Shown here: in pieces, positions 1 through 12,629 of the stretch
Numbering within the stretch: the first letter of the stretch is position 1
Layout: each line of letters opens with the position of its first letter
Assembly (NCBI GenBank): GCA_038503075.1
Contig: JBCAML010000018.1
Location: 1,116,001 to 1,180,000, forward strand
DNA from: Gyromitra esculenta
Taxonomy: Eukaryota > Ascomycota > Pezizomycetes > Pezizales > Discinaceae
Direction of reading: 5' to 3'
Length of the DNA stretch: 64,000 nucleotides
Translations under genes and position numbers: made by a program
The notes under the pieces: model-generated
Told to the model about the DNA's origin: nothing
What the model saw: only the letters and a program-made list of their open reading frames with translations
The model's database searches: none

Positions 1-2089
1 ACATTGGACAGACCCTGAGTAAAAAATTTGGTTTCACACACTACGAGGCACTTCCAACTGACAAGGTTTCCCAGTATTTAACCCAGAGAAGATAGAGGGT
101 TCAGGAACATTTTAAAGACTCAAGTCGCTTTTTGTCTTGTTCAGCACGCTTCCGTTAGATTGGCCGGGCCTAATGCATCAGACCAGTGAATCTGGAGAAT
201 ATTTAGCTCTTAAATCCATGCTCACAGCACCTCGTTTTGGTTGAATAGCACTCATACAAATGCTACATTTTTCCCCGCATATAACTCATTAGGTGATACT
301 CAGCCATTATCATCACCGACTGCAAGTTCTACCTGCTCCAAATCCCTGTCTTTCTATGTTACTCTGTTGGAAAACTTGTTACACTTTTAACTACGTTCGT
401 ACTTCGCTAGACAACGTAAATTTAGTATAATACAATACCATCAAGCACCATAGGAATAGCTGTATGTATACGCAGAAGGAAGGAAATAGCCCCACTATGG
501 TCACACGCTTCTTCATGAGCTATCACACGCTTCCCCGCCGTACCCTCGGACTCGACCCCAACATGTAGTCGTATTCACGCCCTCACAAAAACATACGATA
601 GATTTCCACTGTTGCACCCCGCACTCGCTCGACACATTCCCATTAAATAACCACCAAATATAGTTCCTTTGATGGGATTATATATGCCATTTTCGATTCA
701 GGAGCCCCAATATGTCTTTGGGTGTAATGCGTGTGCTAATGTAGTGACATTTGTGTTTGCTAGGGAGGAATTAACTCTCTAAGTGTCTCGAGCAGCTCGA
801 GGCAAGTCGTAAGATTCACAAGGCAACTCGAGGTCTACTTTCTTGCTCGCCTCGAGATTCCTTGCAGCACACTATTGGTGCAGTTATGTATTTGTCAGCC
901 TCGGTGTTGCACGGCGAGGGGTTAAACCGGGGGTAAGGTTGGTCGAGAAAGATACGAGATGACTTCCCGACATCGATTGGATGTAAGAAGTAGGTAATTT
1001 ATCAACTAAGTCCTGTTGCAAATTTTGCTGCTCTCATCAGTGTTGATACACGTAATCAAGAGGCCGGCAAAAAACTCACAAACACGCCTGCCAAGTACGC
1101 CTTTACGTTCATTCCCATCCTACTGCTAAGGCTGCTGTCCTACGGTAAGCAACAGGCTGTACGAGAGGGGTTAAACACGAGATTAGTCCATCTTCTGCTT
1201 ACTCTTCAACGAAAGAGGGACTATATGTAGCTTATAGGTACCAAAACCATGCTAAACCGTGGTATCTACATGTATCGTCACTAGTAGGGATCCACAAGTC
1301 CAAATTATCCCAGACTCAGTGCGATGGTGGTTGAGAAAGAGACCCAGTAAGCCCTAGATAAGCAACCAATGGATCGAATATCTGAAGACATGGATCCCCC
1401 AATGAAAGAAAGCTGCAGAAAACGACATTTTAGTCATAATTTATCACTCGGTTATTTGTGAGGGTACTTACATCTATATGGGTTTTGTTCACGCTATAAC
1501 TTCCGTCGCATGTGACATTCCCATGCCTTTAAAAGTAATGAAATAATGATTTAACAAAAAAAAAAGCGGCCGACTTCCTCCTACTTCCCTTCCACAATAA
1601 AAAAGCCGGCCATGTACTACTTTCGTATCCATCACCATCACCCCTCCCTAAACCCCTTCCATCAGTAGCCCTTTGTTTTAGCTGAAACTCACGCGAAGGA
1701 TGCTTCTCCCGCTGAAATTCCTTAGGCAGCCCACCGGTATCCCAAAGTGTGGCTTGGGCCAGGAAATTTCGCCATATTCTCAAAACAAAACACTCGTGCA
1801 CGACGGCGGCAGCATCAATGTTAGGATGAAAAGGCGGAGGGCAGTTACGCATGTGGACAGTAATATTAGGGACATTAAGCCGTGAACTGGGAACGAAAGG
1901 GGTGTTGGAAGGTATTATAAAATGAATAGAAGTAGTAGGATGGTTGGGTGGAGGTGGATATTAGTTATGCCGTATTGTAGCAAGTACTGGCTTGAACAGG
2001 CCATTTATTGAACCTTTCTACTCTACTTAAGTCGGGCGCGGAGGGTCGTTAGTTAAACACCTGTTATCAGATGCGAATTTAAACGGAAG

Positions 2090-2128
<39 letters not shown>

Positions 2129-2937
2129 TCAGCGAGATAGCATAAACTAGTTCAAACACTGGGTTATGAAGTTTAGGTGATGTTATATTATCCGGCTCTC
2201 ACCAGAAACCTATTCTAGAACCATACACGTATACGTACTAGTAAATATATATGTACTCTCATGATACAAAAAATAGTGGATGGATGGCAGCACAAGGATA
2301 CGCATATACCGTAATAACTCGAAAAATTGGATAGTGCACTTTCATGAATCTAACTTAGATTGGTTTAGAAACGACCTGAAACCGGCTTTAGACACACCAC
2401 TCTCATGCCGCCGGATTGCTACTGCTTTCCCTACTCGGGAAATAGATCTGGGCTCTTACGCAAGTAGCAAACTCTCTAGCGTGGAAACCAAATTCTTGGC
2501 TACTCCCTCCAAAAACCAACCTATCATAGTTTGTCTCACTGGGACTTTGGTGGGCAGATCTACTTAAAGCAATAGCAATCCGGCGACATGAGTAAAGAGG
2601 TGGAGAAGATACACACGTAGAGGGAAGTGATGGAAGTTAGAATAGACGAAAGCGGAATATTATCCGCACATCAAACTGTGTCGAGTCAATGTTCACAAGC
2701 AACCGAGGTTACGGACAATCTTCTCATCCCAGCATTAATATCCCATCGATATGACACGGCGGATGAAGCTGAGATTTACACTACGAGTGACTAGCTATGA
2801 CCACTAATTTTCTAGAATCAATGACACACCTTAAATCGTGTACCGGTATCACAAAACGGTTCGCCAAACCTAATCAAACAAGAATAATACATGCACTAAA
2901 ACTACAATATAAGCCTAACCTGTCTAATCGTGGTCCT
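1..2937. other. Gene-free region
   Basis: No reading frame here has a recognisable domain, consistent codon use or a credible exon chain. It is AT-rich with a TAC microsatellite near 2.1 kb and one copy of the TACATGTA palindrome at 1267-1274. It lies downstream of the nitronate monooxygenase gene, whose 3' UTR probably falls just below 2938. Confidence 0.6.
2091..2120. repeat. (TAC)10 microsatellite
   Basis: Ten uninterrupted TAC units, followed by three CAC units. It lies in non-coding DNA. Confidence 0.95.
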
Positions 2938-4178
2938 TTACAGCTTCGCTAGGAACTGTTCGCTCTTCTTCAGCATCTCAACAGCCTCCGCAACCATCTC
3001 ATCAACAATCACTTTCGCTGGCTTTTTGTCGTTAACGACAGCTGCGACTTTGCCCATGAGCCAGGGCCTGGCGCTATCCATTGTCTCATCATCAAGCTTA
3101 TCCTGCTTGTCAAGCTCTTCGACATCGTGTTCCACAGGGATGACACCCTTAGATGTGAGCTCTTTGATCTCCTCCTGACGGTTCTCTTCCCAGTTGGCAA
3201 TGTATGCGTTTTTGCGGACACGGAGGGGACGGCCCTGCAATAAAAGCGTGAGTTTCAAATTTTTAGAAGTCAACAGAGAGTGTGAAACTTACAGTGAAGA
3301 TGATAGTCCTGACGGTGTCCTCGAATCCTGCAGTTCGTACAGCCTCCTGATGGGCCTTTGGCGCACCAGCTTCATCTGCAAGGATAAACCTTGTCCCGAC
3401 CCAGACGGCCTGGGCACCCATCATCAAGGACGCCGCAAGCGACTTGCCGTTGAAGATACCTCCGGCGGCAACGACGGTGATTGGCTTGCCGGTAAGTGGC
3501 GATTTGCTCTTCTTGCACAACTCGACCACGGTTGGGATCAAGATGGATGTGGGGACATCGCCAGTATGACCACCACCCTCACCGCCCTGGGCACAGATGA
3601 TATCAGCACCGGCAGCAATCGCCTTCGCGACGTGTTTCGGGTGGCCAATCATACTGAGAAAGGTAAGTACATGTCCCCTGCAACTTATGTAGCTATCCAC
3701 TTACTTCATGTATGCAATACCATTCTTGTGCAACTTCTCAACAACGTGTTTTGGTGGAACACCAACAGCACTAACGAAAAGCTTCGCGCCACTCTCGACA
3801 ACTACATCGATGAGTTCATCCAACTTTCCCTTCGTGTAATCGTAGTTGGTAGCCCTAGCACTTCCACCGACCTGCGGTAGCAAGAGATCTACACCAAATG
3901 GCGCGTTCTTATCATTGAGGAACGACTTGAGCTCTGCAATTTGCTCCCGCAGCATGTCTGGCGTGTAACCAACACCACCAATAACACCAAGACCACCAGC
4001 ATTCGTTACTGCTGCAGCAAGCTTAGGACCTGCCGCAACGTTCATACCAGCGAGCATCACAGGATGATCAATCTTGAAGAGCTTAGTAAGCTCGGTTTGA
4101 ATTTCTAGATGGATTCAAGTAAGCTGGATGTGTCCGAAACCATGATTAGAATGAATAAGGAAGCTTACGAGGGGCCAT
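2938..4178 (-). CDS. Nitronate monooxygenase (2-nitropropane dioxygenase family)
   Basis: FMN-dependent TIM-barrel enzyme that oxidises alkyl nitronates to carbonyl compounds plus nitrite; presumably cytosolic or peroxisomal. Four exons on the minus strand: 4178-4169, 4104-3705, 3653-3293 and 3234-2938, with introns of 64, 51 and 58 nt, giving 355 aa. The 10-nt first exon (ATGGCCCCTC) joins to give MAPQIQTELTKLF, the usual family N-terminus. Visible family motifs are HPVMLAGMN near the start, the GGLGVIGG loop, GADIICAQGGEGGGHTGD with the catalytic-region His, VVAAGGIFNG, and GAQAVWVGTRF in the phosphate-binding half. Length is normal for fungal members. It is head-to-head with the THP3-like gene across a 1.25-kb shared upstream region. 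The family is sure; the physiological substrate is not visible from sequence. Confidence 0.93.
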
Positions 4179-5430
4179 GGTGAAGGATAGAAGGTGTTTT
4201 CTGGACGTGAAAGGATACAAATAGGGATTCAAGAAAGAGTCGAAGATAGATGTTGATGTAACGTGCGGGTGCCTGACAGATATAAATTTGTGGGGAAGCA
4301 CGGGGATTTTATGGGGGAAGGTTGAAATGAACGTGACAGCCGGTAACTCGACGGTATGAGCCGAGGCTGAAACCATGGCGCCGATCTACACATCATAATT
4401 CCTACATCACACAATGGCAGTTCGACTATCTAATCAGTAAATTCATGTGTTAAATAACAAGCATTTGATTACTGTATGGAAGTTTTATCTCATCAGAGAA
4501 AAGTGCGTTCCCACCGGACGATAAATAGGGATTATAACTACATGTACTTGTGCGACTCTGGATTCCACGACCTTGTCGTTCGTCGCAGTTTATGTACCTC
4601 GGTGTTCAAACGACAGCCTCGGAACCAAAGGCCATAAAAAGCCGGGTAACACACGCTGCACAATCAACCCCAATCTAGGAAGTCAAGGCGCCCAAGTAAA
4701 GTCACGAGAGCAGAAGCAACGGCTAACGACAAATCCTGTTTAGAAGAGTTTATAGATACACACATCAGTATGTGGAAGTGCATGTATAAACTTAGCACCA
4801 TTGGGAGCTATCTCTCTTTTTGTTTCTTCTTTCTCTTATATAACAGAAAATCACGTGATGGCGAAGAGAGATTGCCGTTTGGCGATAGAATGCCAGGCTG
4901 CTGACCAAGAAACCCGACGCAAAGACAGCAGAAGCCTAAACAACTTCGCCAGGAGCAGCCGAGAAGCGAATATTCAATAGCTCTAACACCGCCGAGCCCA
5001 CATTCCTAAATTCCCACAGATCTCGATGAAAGATCGCTCCATGTACGATTTGTCGCGGAGAGTTTACGATTGGTGTGGACACATAGCGAGAGAGGACGAG
5101 TGAGTGGGGACGATTACTTAGCCAAGCGGTTCATTTCCCTGTGGGGACAGGGATTTTACAAGTCACCCCAAACTCCGCTCCAACCTCCCTCCTCGTTTCC
5201 TTTCTCCTCTTACCATCAAATTTATCACAACCACCTCCTCTCATCTTTTGGTGCCCCCCTTGTGCAAAGTTTTCTTTCTTTACTATCACTGAATAGCTTT
5301 CCCTTTTTGTGACAACTAATCTACATTCAAAGCAGTCTATATCGTTCTTTCTTCGTGACACAAAGGAGGCTCTCTACCATCGACGAGGATTCCGCATATC
5401 GTGGACTATCATATCCCATCATCTATCGTC
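4179..5430. promoter_or_regulatory. Divergent intergenic region (nitronate monooxygenase / THP3-like)
   Basis: A 1.25-kb region between two divergently transcribed genes. It contains a TACATGTA palindrome at 4539-4546 and a CT-rich stretch (about 5160-5300) just upstream of the THP3-like start, typical of fungal 5' leaders. No coding sequence was seen. Promoter function is inferred from position only. Confidence 0.5.
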
Positions 5431-7506
5431 ATGTCTTCTGCACCACCCTGGAGATCTAGTAGCTCCACTACCTACACTAATGGAAACACTCGTGAGTACC
5501 TATCTCTCTACCTACTGCCTTTATCGCCCATTACCCGCTTTCTATATTACCCACTACTTTTTCCCTGGCGCGCCGTGATTGGCTGACGAGGATCGCTGGC
5601 TTGCAGGAGGTAATAGTGCGTTCACCCAAGTAAATGCACGGAAAACTCTTTCTTCTATTCCTCGACAAAGCTATGGATTTGGGCAGGTGAGCTTTCCCCA
5701 CTAGCTCCTATGGGTTGACGAATGATAGGAGCGGGAGAAAGAAAAAACTTGCTGACCTGGGCCCGCTGCAGCCAACGCAAACGCAAACGCAAACGCAAGC
5801 TTCCGTATCATCGCAGCCTGCACAGAAAACTACTTTTCCCGATAAGCTAAAACAGTATGTTGCTCGTACCTTCGAAGACTGTCCGCCAGAAGCCAAGGCG
5901 GAGGTTGAAGCAGAGCTTAAGAGAATCATCACGGACGCGTTCAATGAAAAAGTTGTTTGGAGTTTAGAATGGGACAAGATGCCGTTACCACAAGAAATAT
6001 TGGCCACTAAAAGGATCGCCGACAGAAAGGAAAAGGATGAAAAGAAGATCAATACTGTGCAAGTCAATAACGGGCTTCGGTCTCCACCACCAAGATTGGA
6101 TAATGGCGAATCATTCTCCCCATCTCATCGAGGGCCTAAATATAATTCTGTGATGAACACCGACAAAGGTGGTAAAAAAAGAAAAAGGTAAGCCAGGCTA
6201 CTCGAAAAATGTTTGGTGCAAGATATTGCGCAGATCGAGATTGTATTTGCTCGTTATCTCCCACCGACTTTGTCAGGTACTAACAGTCATTTGGCACAAC
6301 AGTGCTACTAGCGATGAAATATCCGCAGTTACATCAAGATTCGATGACAGATTTGACAAACGCGCTCGTCATGAGCAATCTACATATCCTTCTGCGGCAG
6401 ATAAGTTAAGTCAGCGTGAAAAAGAAAAGCGTGCCAAACGGTTCGAAGACAGTAACAATCGCGTCTCCCCCCATTCACCCCAGGTATCAGCGCCAATTGA
6501 CAATGACAAACCTTTGATTGGTACATGCGAAAAATTGGAGAAACAATATTTCCGACTTACATCAGCCCCAGACCCACAACATGTACGACCACTGCATGTG
6601 TTAGAAAAGACTCTTGAACTTCTCAAAAAGAAATGGAGGACCGAGTCAAACTATTCTTATATTTGCGATCAGTTCAAATCACTGCGACAAGACCTAACCG
6701 TTCAGCACATCAAAACCGACTTCACCGTGTTGGTCTACGAAATCCATGCGCGGATAGCGTTAGAGAAAGTAGGTTATATGCACTCTGCCAAGATTTTATG
6801 GATCTTGATTGTTGACGTTGAAAAAAGGGCGACTTGGGTGAGTATAATCAGTGCCAGACTCAACTCTATTCGCTATATAGCGAAGGATTCAAAGGCCACG
6901 AAGAAGAGTTTAAGGCGTATCGTATTCTCTATCTCCTTCACACCTGCAACCGGGCCGACATGAACGATCTTCTAGCGAACCTAACCCATACAGACAAACA
7001 AGATAAATCCGTTCAGCATGCGTTACAGGTACGGTCCGTTTTAGCGGCCGGGAACTTTCACAGGTTCTTTAAACTCTACTTGGAAGCTCCCAAGATGGGA
7101 GGGTACCTGATGGACTCATTTATCGCTCGTGAAAGAATGTCTGCAATGTGCACTATTTGTAAAGCGTGAGACCTAATACTCCCCGTTTTATTGTTATTTT
7201 TCTTGCCCCCTCCAACTATTAGGATTTGGCCGGCTGACATTGCCTTAATCGTTTGATTTTATTTCCTGGTGGAGTTATCGACCCGATATTGATATTAGAT
7301 TTTTGACTGAAGAACTCGGGTTTGAAAGCGACACCGAGTGTGTGCAGTTTCTCTGCGACAACGGTGCCCAAGATCTTATCGAACAGAAATCGGATGACAA
7401 AGGCGTGCCCAGAACAATTCGTTTCCAAACAACTAAGGCACTATCAATATTCGAAGATATGAAGAGGGCAGCATTTAAGAAGGTTGATATCAAAGGACAG
7501 CTGTAG
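5431..7506 (+). CDS. THP3: SAC3/GANP-domain protein, Thp3/LENG8 type
   Basis: Homologue of yeast Thp3 and animal LENG8, a PCI-type SAC3/GANP/eIF3-p25 protein linked to transcription elongation and mRNA processing with Csn12. Six exons: 5431-5491, 5607-5686, 5772-6187, 6303-6768, 6828-7165 and 7275-7506; 530 aa, total length divisible by three. The start MSSAPPWRSSSS and the exon-2 motif SYGFGQ are family-like. Exon 3 opens with a QTQTQTQ repeat encoded by an ACGCAA tandem. The intron 5687-5771 has a good branch point (TTGCTGAC) before CTGCAG; the closer AG at 5729 breaks the frame. A basic KKRK stretch suggests nuclear location. The SAC3 domain occupies roughly residues 255-500, with GTCEKLEKQYFRLTSAPDP at its start and FRAYRILYLL-like and RFLTEELGF segments. 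Intron 5 uses the weak acceptor GGTGGAG at 7274, chosen because it restores AYRPDIDIRF. Confidence 0.92.
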
Positions 7507-10500
7507 AAAAAAGACGAATATCCGGTCAACAGACATTCAGCGATCCATCTTCTTGCATTTTCAGCGCTTACAATACAATTATCCCCCCCATTGAAAAGGT
7601 TTTTAATCGTCACCGGGAATACGGCTATTTTGGCCGACGCTTACACGGCCCTTTCTTCATTCCTCCCTCCTTCCCCATCCTTCTCTCGCATTCTCCCATT
7701 TCTCATTATTTCGAAGAACGTAAACCCACGCAATGGTCCCAAACCAAACAGAAGTAACCGTCAAGGCCAAGCAAGCGGATAAACGATACTAGCAGAGACA
7801 AACAGACCGAACGAAACGATTATCGCTCACATAACTACGAGAAGGGGTTTGTTGGTCTCCGGTGCTTTTTTTCTCTTTTCAATTTGTTTTGAGTATGTAT
7901 GCAGGGTAGTTGGTGACTTTTTTTTGCGTATGCGGGGCGTTATTAGGTCGGGGTTTACTTCGATATTTGTTTTCCCACTTTTGCTTTGCTTCGTGTGCAT
8001 ATCTTTCTTCACCGCGCGTATCATAGTTTTATGCTACACCTCCTCATGCTACAGTCTATAATATACATAAAGAGAAGAAAAATATATATATAAATCATAG
8101 TTCCCTTCGGGAATGAGGTTCGGATGGATGGGATCGACGGGAATCTTCCGGAGGATGATAGCTTACTGCGGGGTATTATTCTCCTCCGAAAGGAACTAGG
8201 GTCCGTAGTCCCAGGTGCCGTAAGAACTCAAGGACCTGGTGCCTGGGTTCTCTACATCGGGAGTACCCTTAAAGGGTCTCTCAAACACAATTACCTCCGC
8301 GTAAACATCGGTCCGTATATTACTTATCCAAGCCCATTCAGATAGCCTCCGAGATAGATTGGATAGGCCAGAACGCCACCGATATCCGAAGATTCCGAAC
8401 TTTGGCAGGAAAAAACCCCCAACTTCGGGGACCCGGGCCTGCGCACCTTCGGGCCCACGTTTCTCTCTCTCATCAGGTTCCGAACACCACCCCGAATTTC
8501 CTAGGTACCATATGTACTCTATATCACAGTGTACATACGCAATCCCATCACTACTCAAAGCGCATTGAACCCACATCGCTGATACCGTGCACAGCCTTTT
8601 TGACCAGCTAAAAATTCAGATTGGGGGGGGGGGGGTTTAAAATAGTAAATAGGACCAATAATCTATGCGTGTATGGCCAGCAACGGAACTTCCCTATCCA
8701 TGGTGTATGATCTGGGTTGACGTGCCTCGGCAATAAACCCGGGGGTGGGGGGGGGGTGTGGTGGCAGCAGTTCAATTAAGGACATGTGCGGTCGATTTTG
8801 TCACTCTTGTTCTCTCTCTGGTCGTATGATGTTTCCCTAACAAGTTAGGTCTGGCGACGAGACTAGATGTTTCCGTTTTTTGTTTGGATGCTTGTTTCGG
8901 CTGCGAGCCTAGTAGAATTGATAGTCGGGAGGGTGGGGGGATGGTTGGATCTAGAGTAAGCAAAGGGGTGTTAGATGAGGCTCATCCTCATCTATTGTTT
9001 TGTTTTTACGGCGTGGTAGGCGGGCGGCAGGTGAGGAGGGTAGGTAAAAGTTACTTTACTTTGCTCAACCAGCCAAGCGAGCGAGTGAGCACTGCATAGT
9101 GCTGATGGTGTGTAGAACATGAGGAGGGGTATTCGTAACGGGATATTTGAATCGATCTGCTAAAATGACACTGAAGGGCTGGTAACGAGCTTACTCCAGA
9201 TTTCGGGGCTGTGGTGATTTTTTTAGTCAGATTTCGTCTAAATTAGGTTATGGTGGATGGGGGGGTTCGCGAAATCCAAGTGGTGGCGGATTCAATAATT
9301 TATGGCGGGGATGAATGGGGTTGAGTGATGGTGGATGATGCGGATGATGTGAGGCGTGGAGGTTTTCTAGGAGGTGAAGTGGGGCTATGGAGGTTATTGC
9401 TGGAGGTTGAAGATCTATCCCCCATGCAAGTATAGCACGGAGGTCAAGACGGTGATTCGGAATGAGCTATATGTTCCTTGCATACCGTCGTATTCATTCA
9501 TGGTTTGGTTTCCGGGTGGCATTGATCATGACGTTCGGAATGGGGATTGGTTTCAATACATTCCCTCTCTGTAAATCAATGGCAACAGCGATAATACATG
9601 TAGACCCGGCCATCGGACATCACGGAATTCCAGCTGTATAAAAGAGCTATGACGCACGAATACCGGGAATCAGCGAAAATGCAAAGTATTGCGCCGACAG
9701 AGTTTAGCTACAATTTGTATTTAGCTACATATACCCATCTTGATATCAAATGTCTAGGATCCCAGCCTTGTTGCCTGCCGCGTGGCATCCAATAAAAGAA
9801 CAATATAAAAAGTAGAGATTATCTAATACACGTATCATTGATACCGCACGAGTGTCCGTTGTAGGCGCTCTACGTAGATAGTTACAGGGTAGTCTCCATA
9901 TAGACTCTTATCGGACTTCTCTGCCATAACTCCTTTCGCCATCATGGCGTTTAGGAGGGACCCTGTTCCCGAGTCCCGACTGGTGAAGTTTGGCTGCGAA
10001 TCGCCGGAAGTTTTCCGATGCTGACGAAAGCTGCGGCTCTGGAAACAAGCATCGGCCCTTCCTGGACCCTTGGCTGCTCACACCTTCTGATTTGAAGAAC
10101 GTGTCTGCTTCGGTATCGACATTACATACACTGGGCAGCGGATGGATGTCGACCATCGAGTTTGGCAGATGTGCTCCACTTCAATCGAGATGGGGTCCAA
10201 CGCCCACAACGCCCACACGAGGCGACAAACTGTAGGCAGACACCTTCTGGAATGGTCCTTCATGTGGCCGATGTCATCGGTGAAGCTTCTCTTTGTTCCT
10301 ATTCCCCATCACCAGAGTACATGTACATGCATTATTTGAGTTTTTTGTGACAGCACGTGGCAGGTTACCTCGAGAGGAGGAGGAGGAGCCTAGGAGCGAT
10401 CGCTGATTACGCGTAACGTGGGACGAGCCCCAATTATCAAACTCAAACCACCACCACGTTCCTTGAGCCGAAACGGTGCGAGGAAGGGAATAAAGAACGG

Positions 10501-12629
10501 ATGGTGAGAGGAAGGGTTTCTGGCGCCCCACCACCTTTCTGCGCTCGCCTTTCTTTTTCTTTCTTCTTTTCTTTTTCCCTGCCAGGTAGCGCCGACATCC
10601 ATCACGTTCTCATATGCGTGAGTCCTGTCCCCTGCCGAGCGGCAGGACGGCTCAAAAAGTGTCGTTTCTCTGAACACTGTTTTGCTGCAAGAGAGCCCGA
10701 GTCGCAGATATGACGAGAGGGCGGTGTTGGTGATCCTCGATGGGTGCGAACAGGGAGGGTGTTCGGATTCTCGGGAGATCACGATTTCGCGATGGACGGA
10801 AAAGTGAACAGCCACGTCCGGACCATCTCACTCACTCACTCCTCGCTCACGCCAGGGCAAGAATGTCCAGGGATATGCAGATGTCACTTGTCGATTCGGA
10901 CTTCATCTTTTTGCCATTTTCCACCACAGCCCACAGTAAATCGTACTATTATTATTGTTGTTTTTCCCCCAAGACATGAAATTACATGTATGGTATTATT
11001 TACTACGAGCAGGAGTGCCTACCTGCCTACCTATTTGCTTGCTTCTGCTCGTGTCATACCGTCTTGAATTCTCTATTAGCACTACACCCTTAGGATGGGG
11101 TTTGCTATTACAGAAGAAGTATTGCTTGTGCTATCGTGAAGTCTTGTCCTTGCCTGTGTGCCTAGTGATTTTTCTGTTTCGGTTCTTTTATTAGTTAGAG
11201 GCAACAGCCAGCCTTCTGCTGTTTCCTTCTCGGGTGCTATTTTCTTTTTTATTCCCTACTCCCCTTCCAGGTACGCAAGCAATGCGAAGCACGCAAACAA
11301 GCAAGCATTCATAGTCTCTCCAGGACCTACCTACTATTGCTGCATCTATTCCCGCACCGCACACCCTCTTGGCTGGCCCTTGCTTGCTCGCACTCTATCG
11401 CCAGACCTACCCTGCCCCAATTGTACAGACGTCGTCCCGTTCTTAAAGTCTCGCAACATCTTGGGATATCCGCGCCGCTCCATCACGAGAGCTGAGTGAC
11501 AGACAATTGTTGGAAGGGCCCAGAATTGCGTTTGCTCTTCCTCTCTTCCCCGGAGACGAGTCACGACGGCAAATCAGACACAGAAACTTGCCCACTCCCA
11601 CTCCCATTCCCCGCTTGTTGTTGGAACCTGTCGTGGCACTTGGTTCTTTTCCAGTTTAGAGCATCCATCTCCATCTCCATCTCCAGTGCCCCTCCCTTGT
11701 TCTTCCCGTGATTCCTTAGGCAGGCAGGCAGGCAGGCACTAGATAGCGAGCTTCAAAGAAACCCTTGAGCGCTCTCGCCCGCATCTTGTGGCTTCTCCAT
11801 CTAATTTCTTTCTCGAGAACGCCTTTCGCTTCTTGCATTCGCTTCAAAATTCGCACCTACTTTAGCACGGAGAGAAAAAGGCTACCCCACCTCCGTGACC
11901 TCCCCACCCTCTTTCTCCCCTCTCCACCAAACGCTCTAGCTTCCAGCCCTTTTCGCCCCTTACCGCGCACCAGGGTTGCATTCTGCCAGCTCTCCTCGTC
12001 GCTGTCACTGGCTGTTCGTTTCTCCCACCTTGTCTTGATCCCTATTTACCAAACCCTCCCCCAGGCGTCACTCGCGCTTCCATTTTCCCTCGCTTCTCAG
12101 CGCATTGCTGCTGAGTCTGCTGCAAAAGCTCAATCAAGTCAGTGCTCCACCACTACCTCTATTCTCGGATAGCTTTCACCGCCACTGCTGCCTGCCCACC
12201 ACACCCCCCTGTCCTTCCAACCCTCCCGCACAGACCGTCTTTCTCGTGTGGCCCATTCTTCTTCCTTCCCTCATCCTGCAGCCCGGATACATCTACGGAA
12301 CCCACAGACTCACGACTCCTCTTCGCGCCTCCAGACATCTGCAGCTGCGATAGGCGAAAAAAGTCCCCTCGACGATTTCGAGCGCGCGCACTTCCTCGGC
12401 AGCAAAACTCACTTCATCACTCGAGCATCTTATCTGTCATCCTCGAAAGTCGCTGCCTGAGAGGGCAAAAAAAAAAAAAAAAAGAGAGTGAGAACGGAAG
12501 CGAAAAACAAAAATTACAATTCTATCCAACGGGAGAAGGACCGCATTCTAGGGTTTCCCCCTCCCTTCCCCTCCTCTCTGCTGCTACTGCTGCTGCCATA
12601 TACCTTTGACGTATCACCCCAATTAAAAA
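7507..12629. other. Long gene-free region upstream of BEM1
   Basis: Five kilobases with no convincing gene. The many short ORFs on both strands have no domain and no coherent exon chain. Contents: G-runs near 8630 and 8750; a GC-richer patch around 8.1-8.5 kb that may be a decayed element; TACATGTA copies at 9595, 10318 and 10983; and a strongly pyrimidine-rich zone from about 11.1 to 12.6 kb, likely promoter and 5' leader of BEM1. The ORF at 10390-10815 on the minus strand was considered and not accepted. Confidence 0.55.

Noticed and set aside
5711..5771. Extra N-terminal coding sequence of the THP3-like gene (GRKKKLADLGPLQ)
   Set aside because: The upstream acceptor at 5729 breaks the frame; a TTGCTGAC branch point before CTGCAG at 5771 indicates this is intron.
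10205..10225. Third copy of the GAGGCGACA repeat end
   Set aside because: Only about 10 bases match the inverted end of the dispersed repeat and no second end is present.
10390..10815. 141-codon ORF on the minus strand
   Set aside because: No domain, odd composition and no exon partners; lies in the leader region of BEM1 and looks like chance openness.
11158..12609. Overlapping ORFs of 80-155 codons on the plus strand before BEM1
   Set aside because: Pyrimidine-rich leader DNA gives Ser/Pro/Leu-rich translations in all three frames; none has family similarity.
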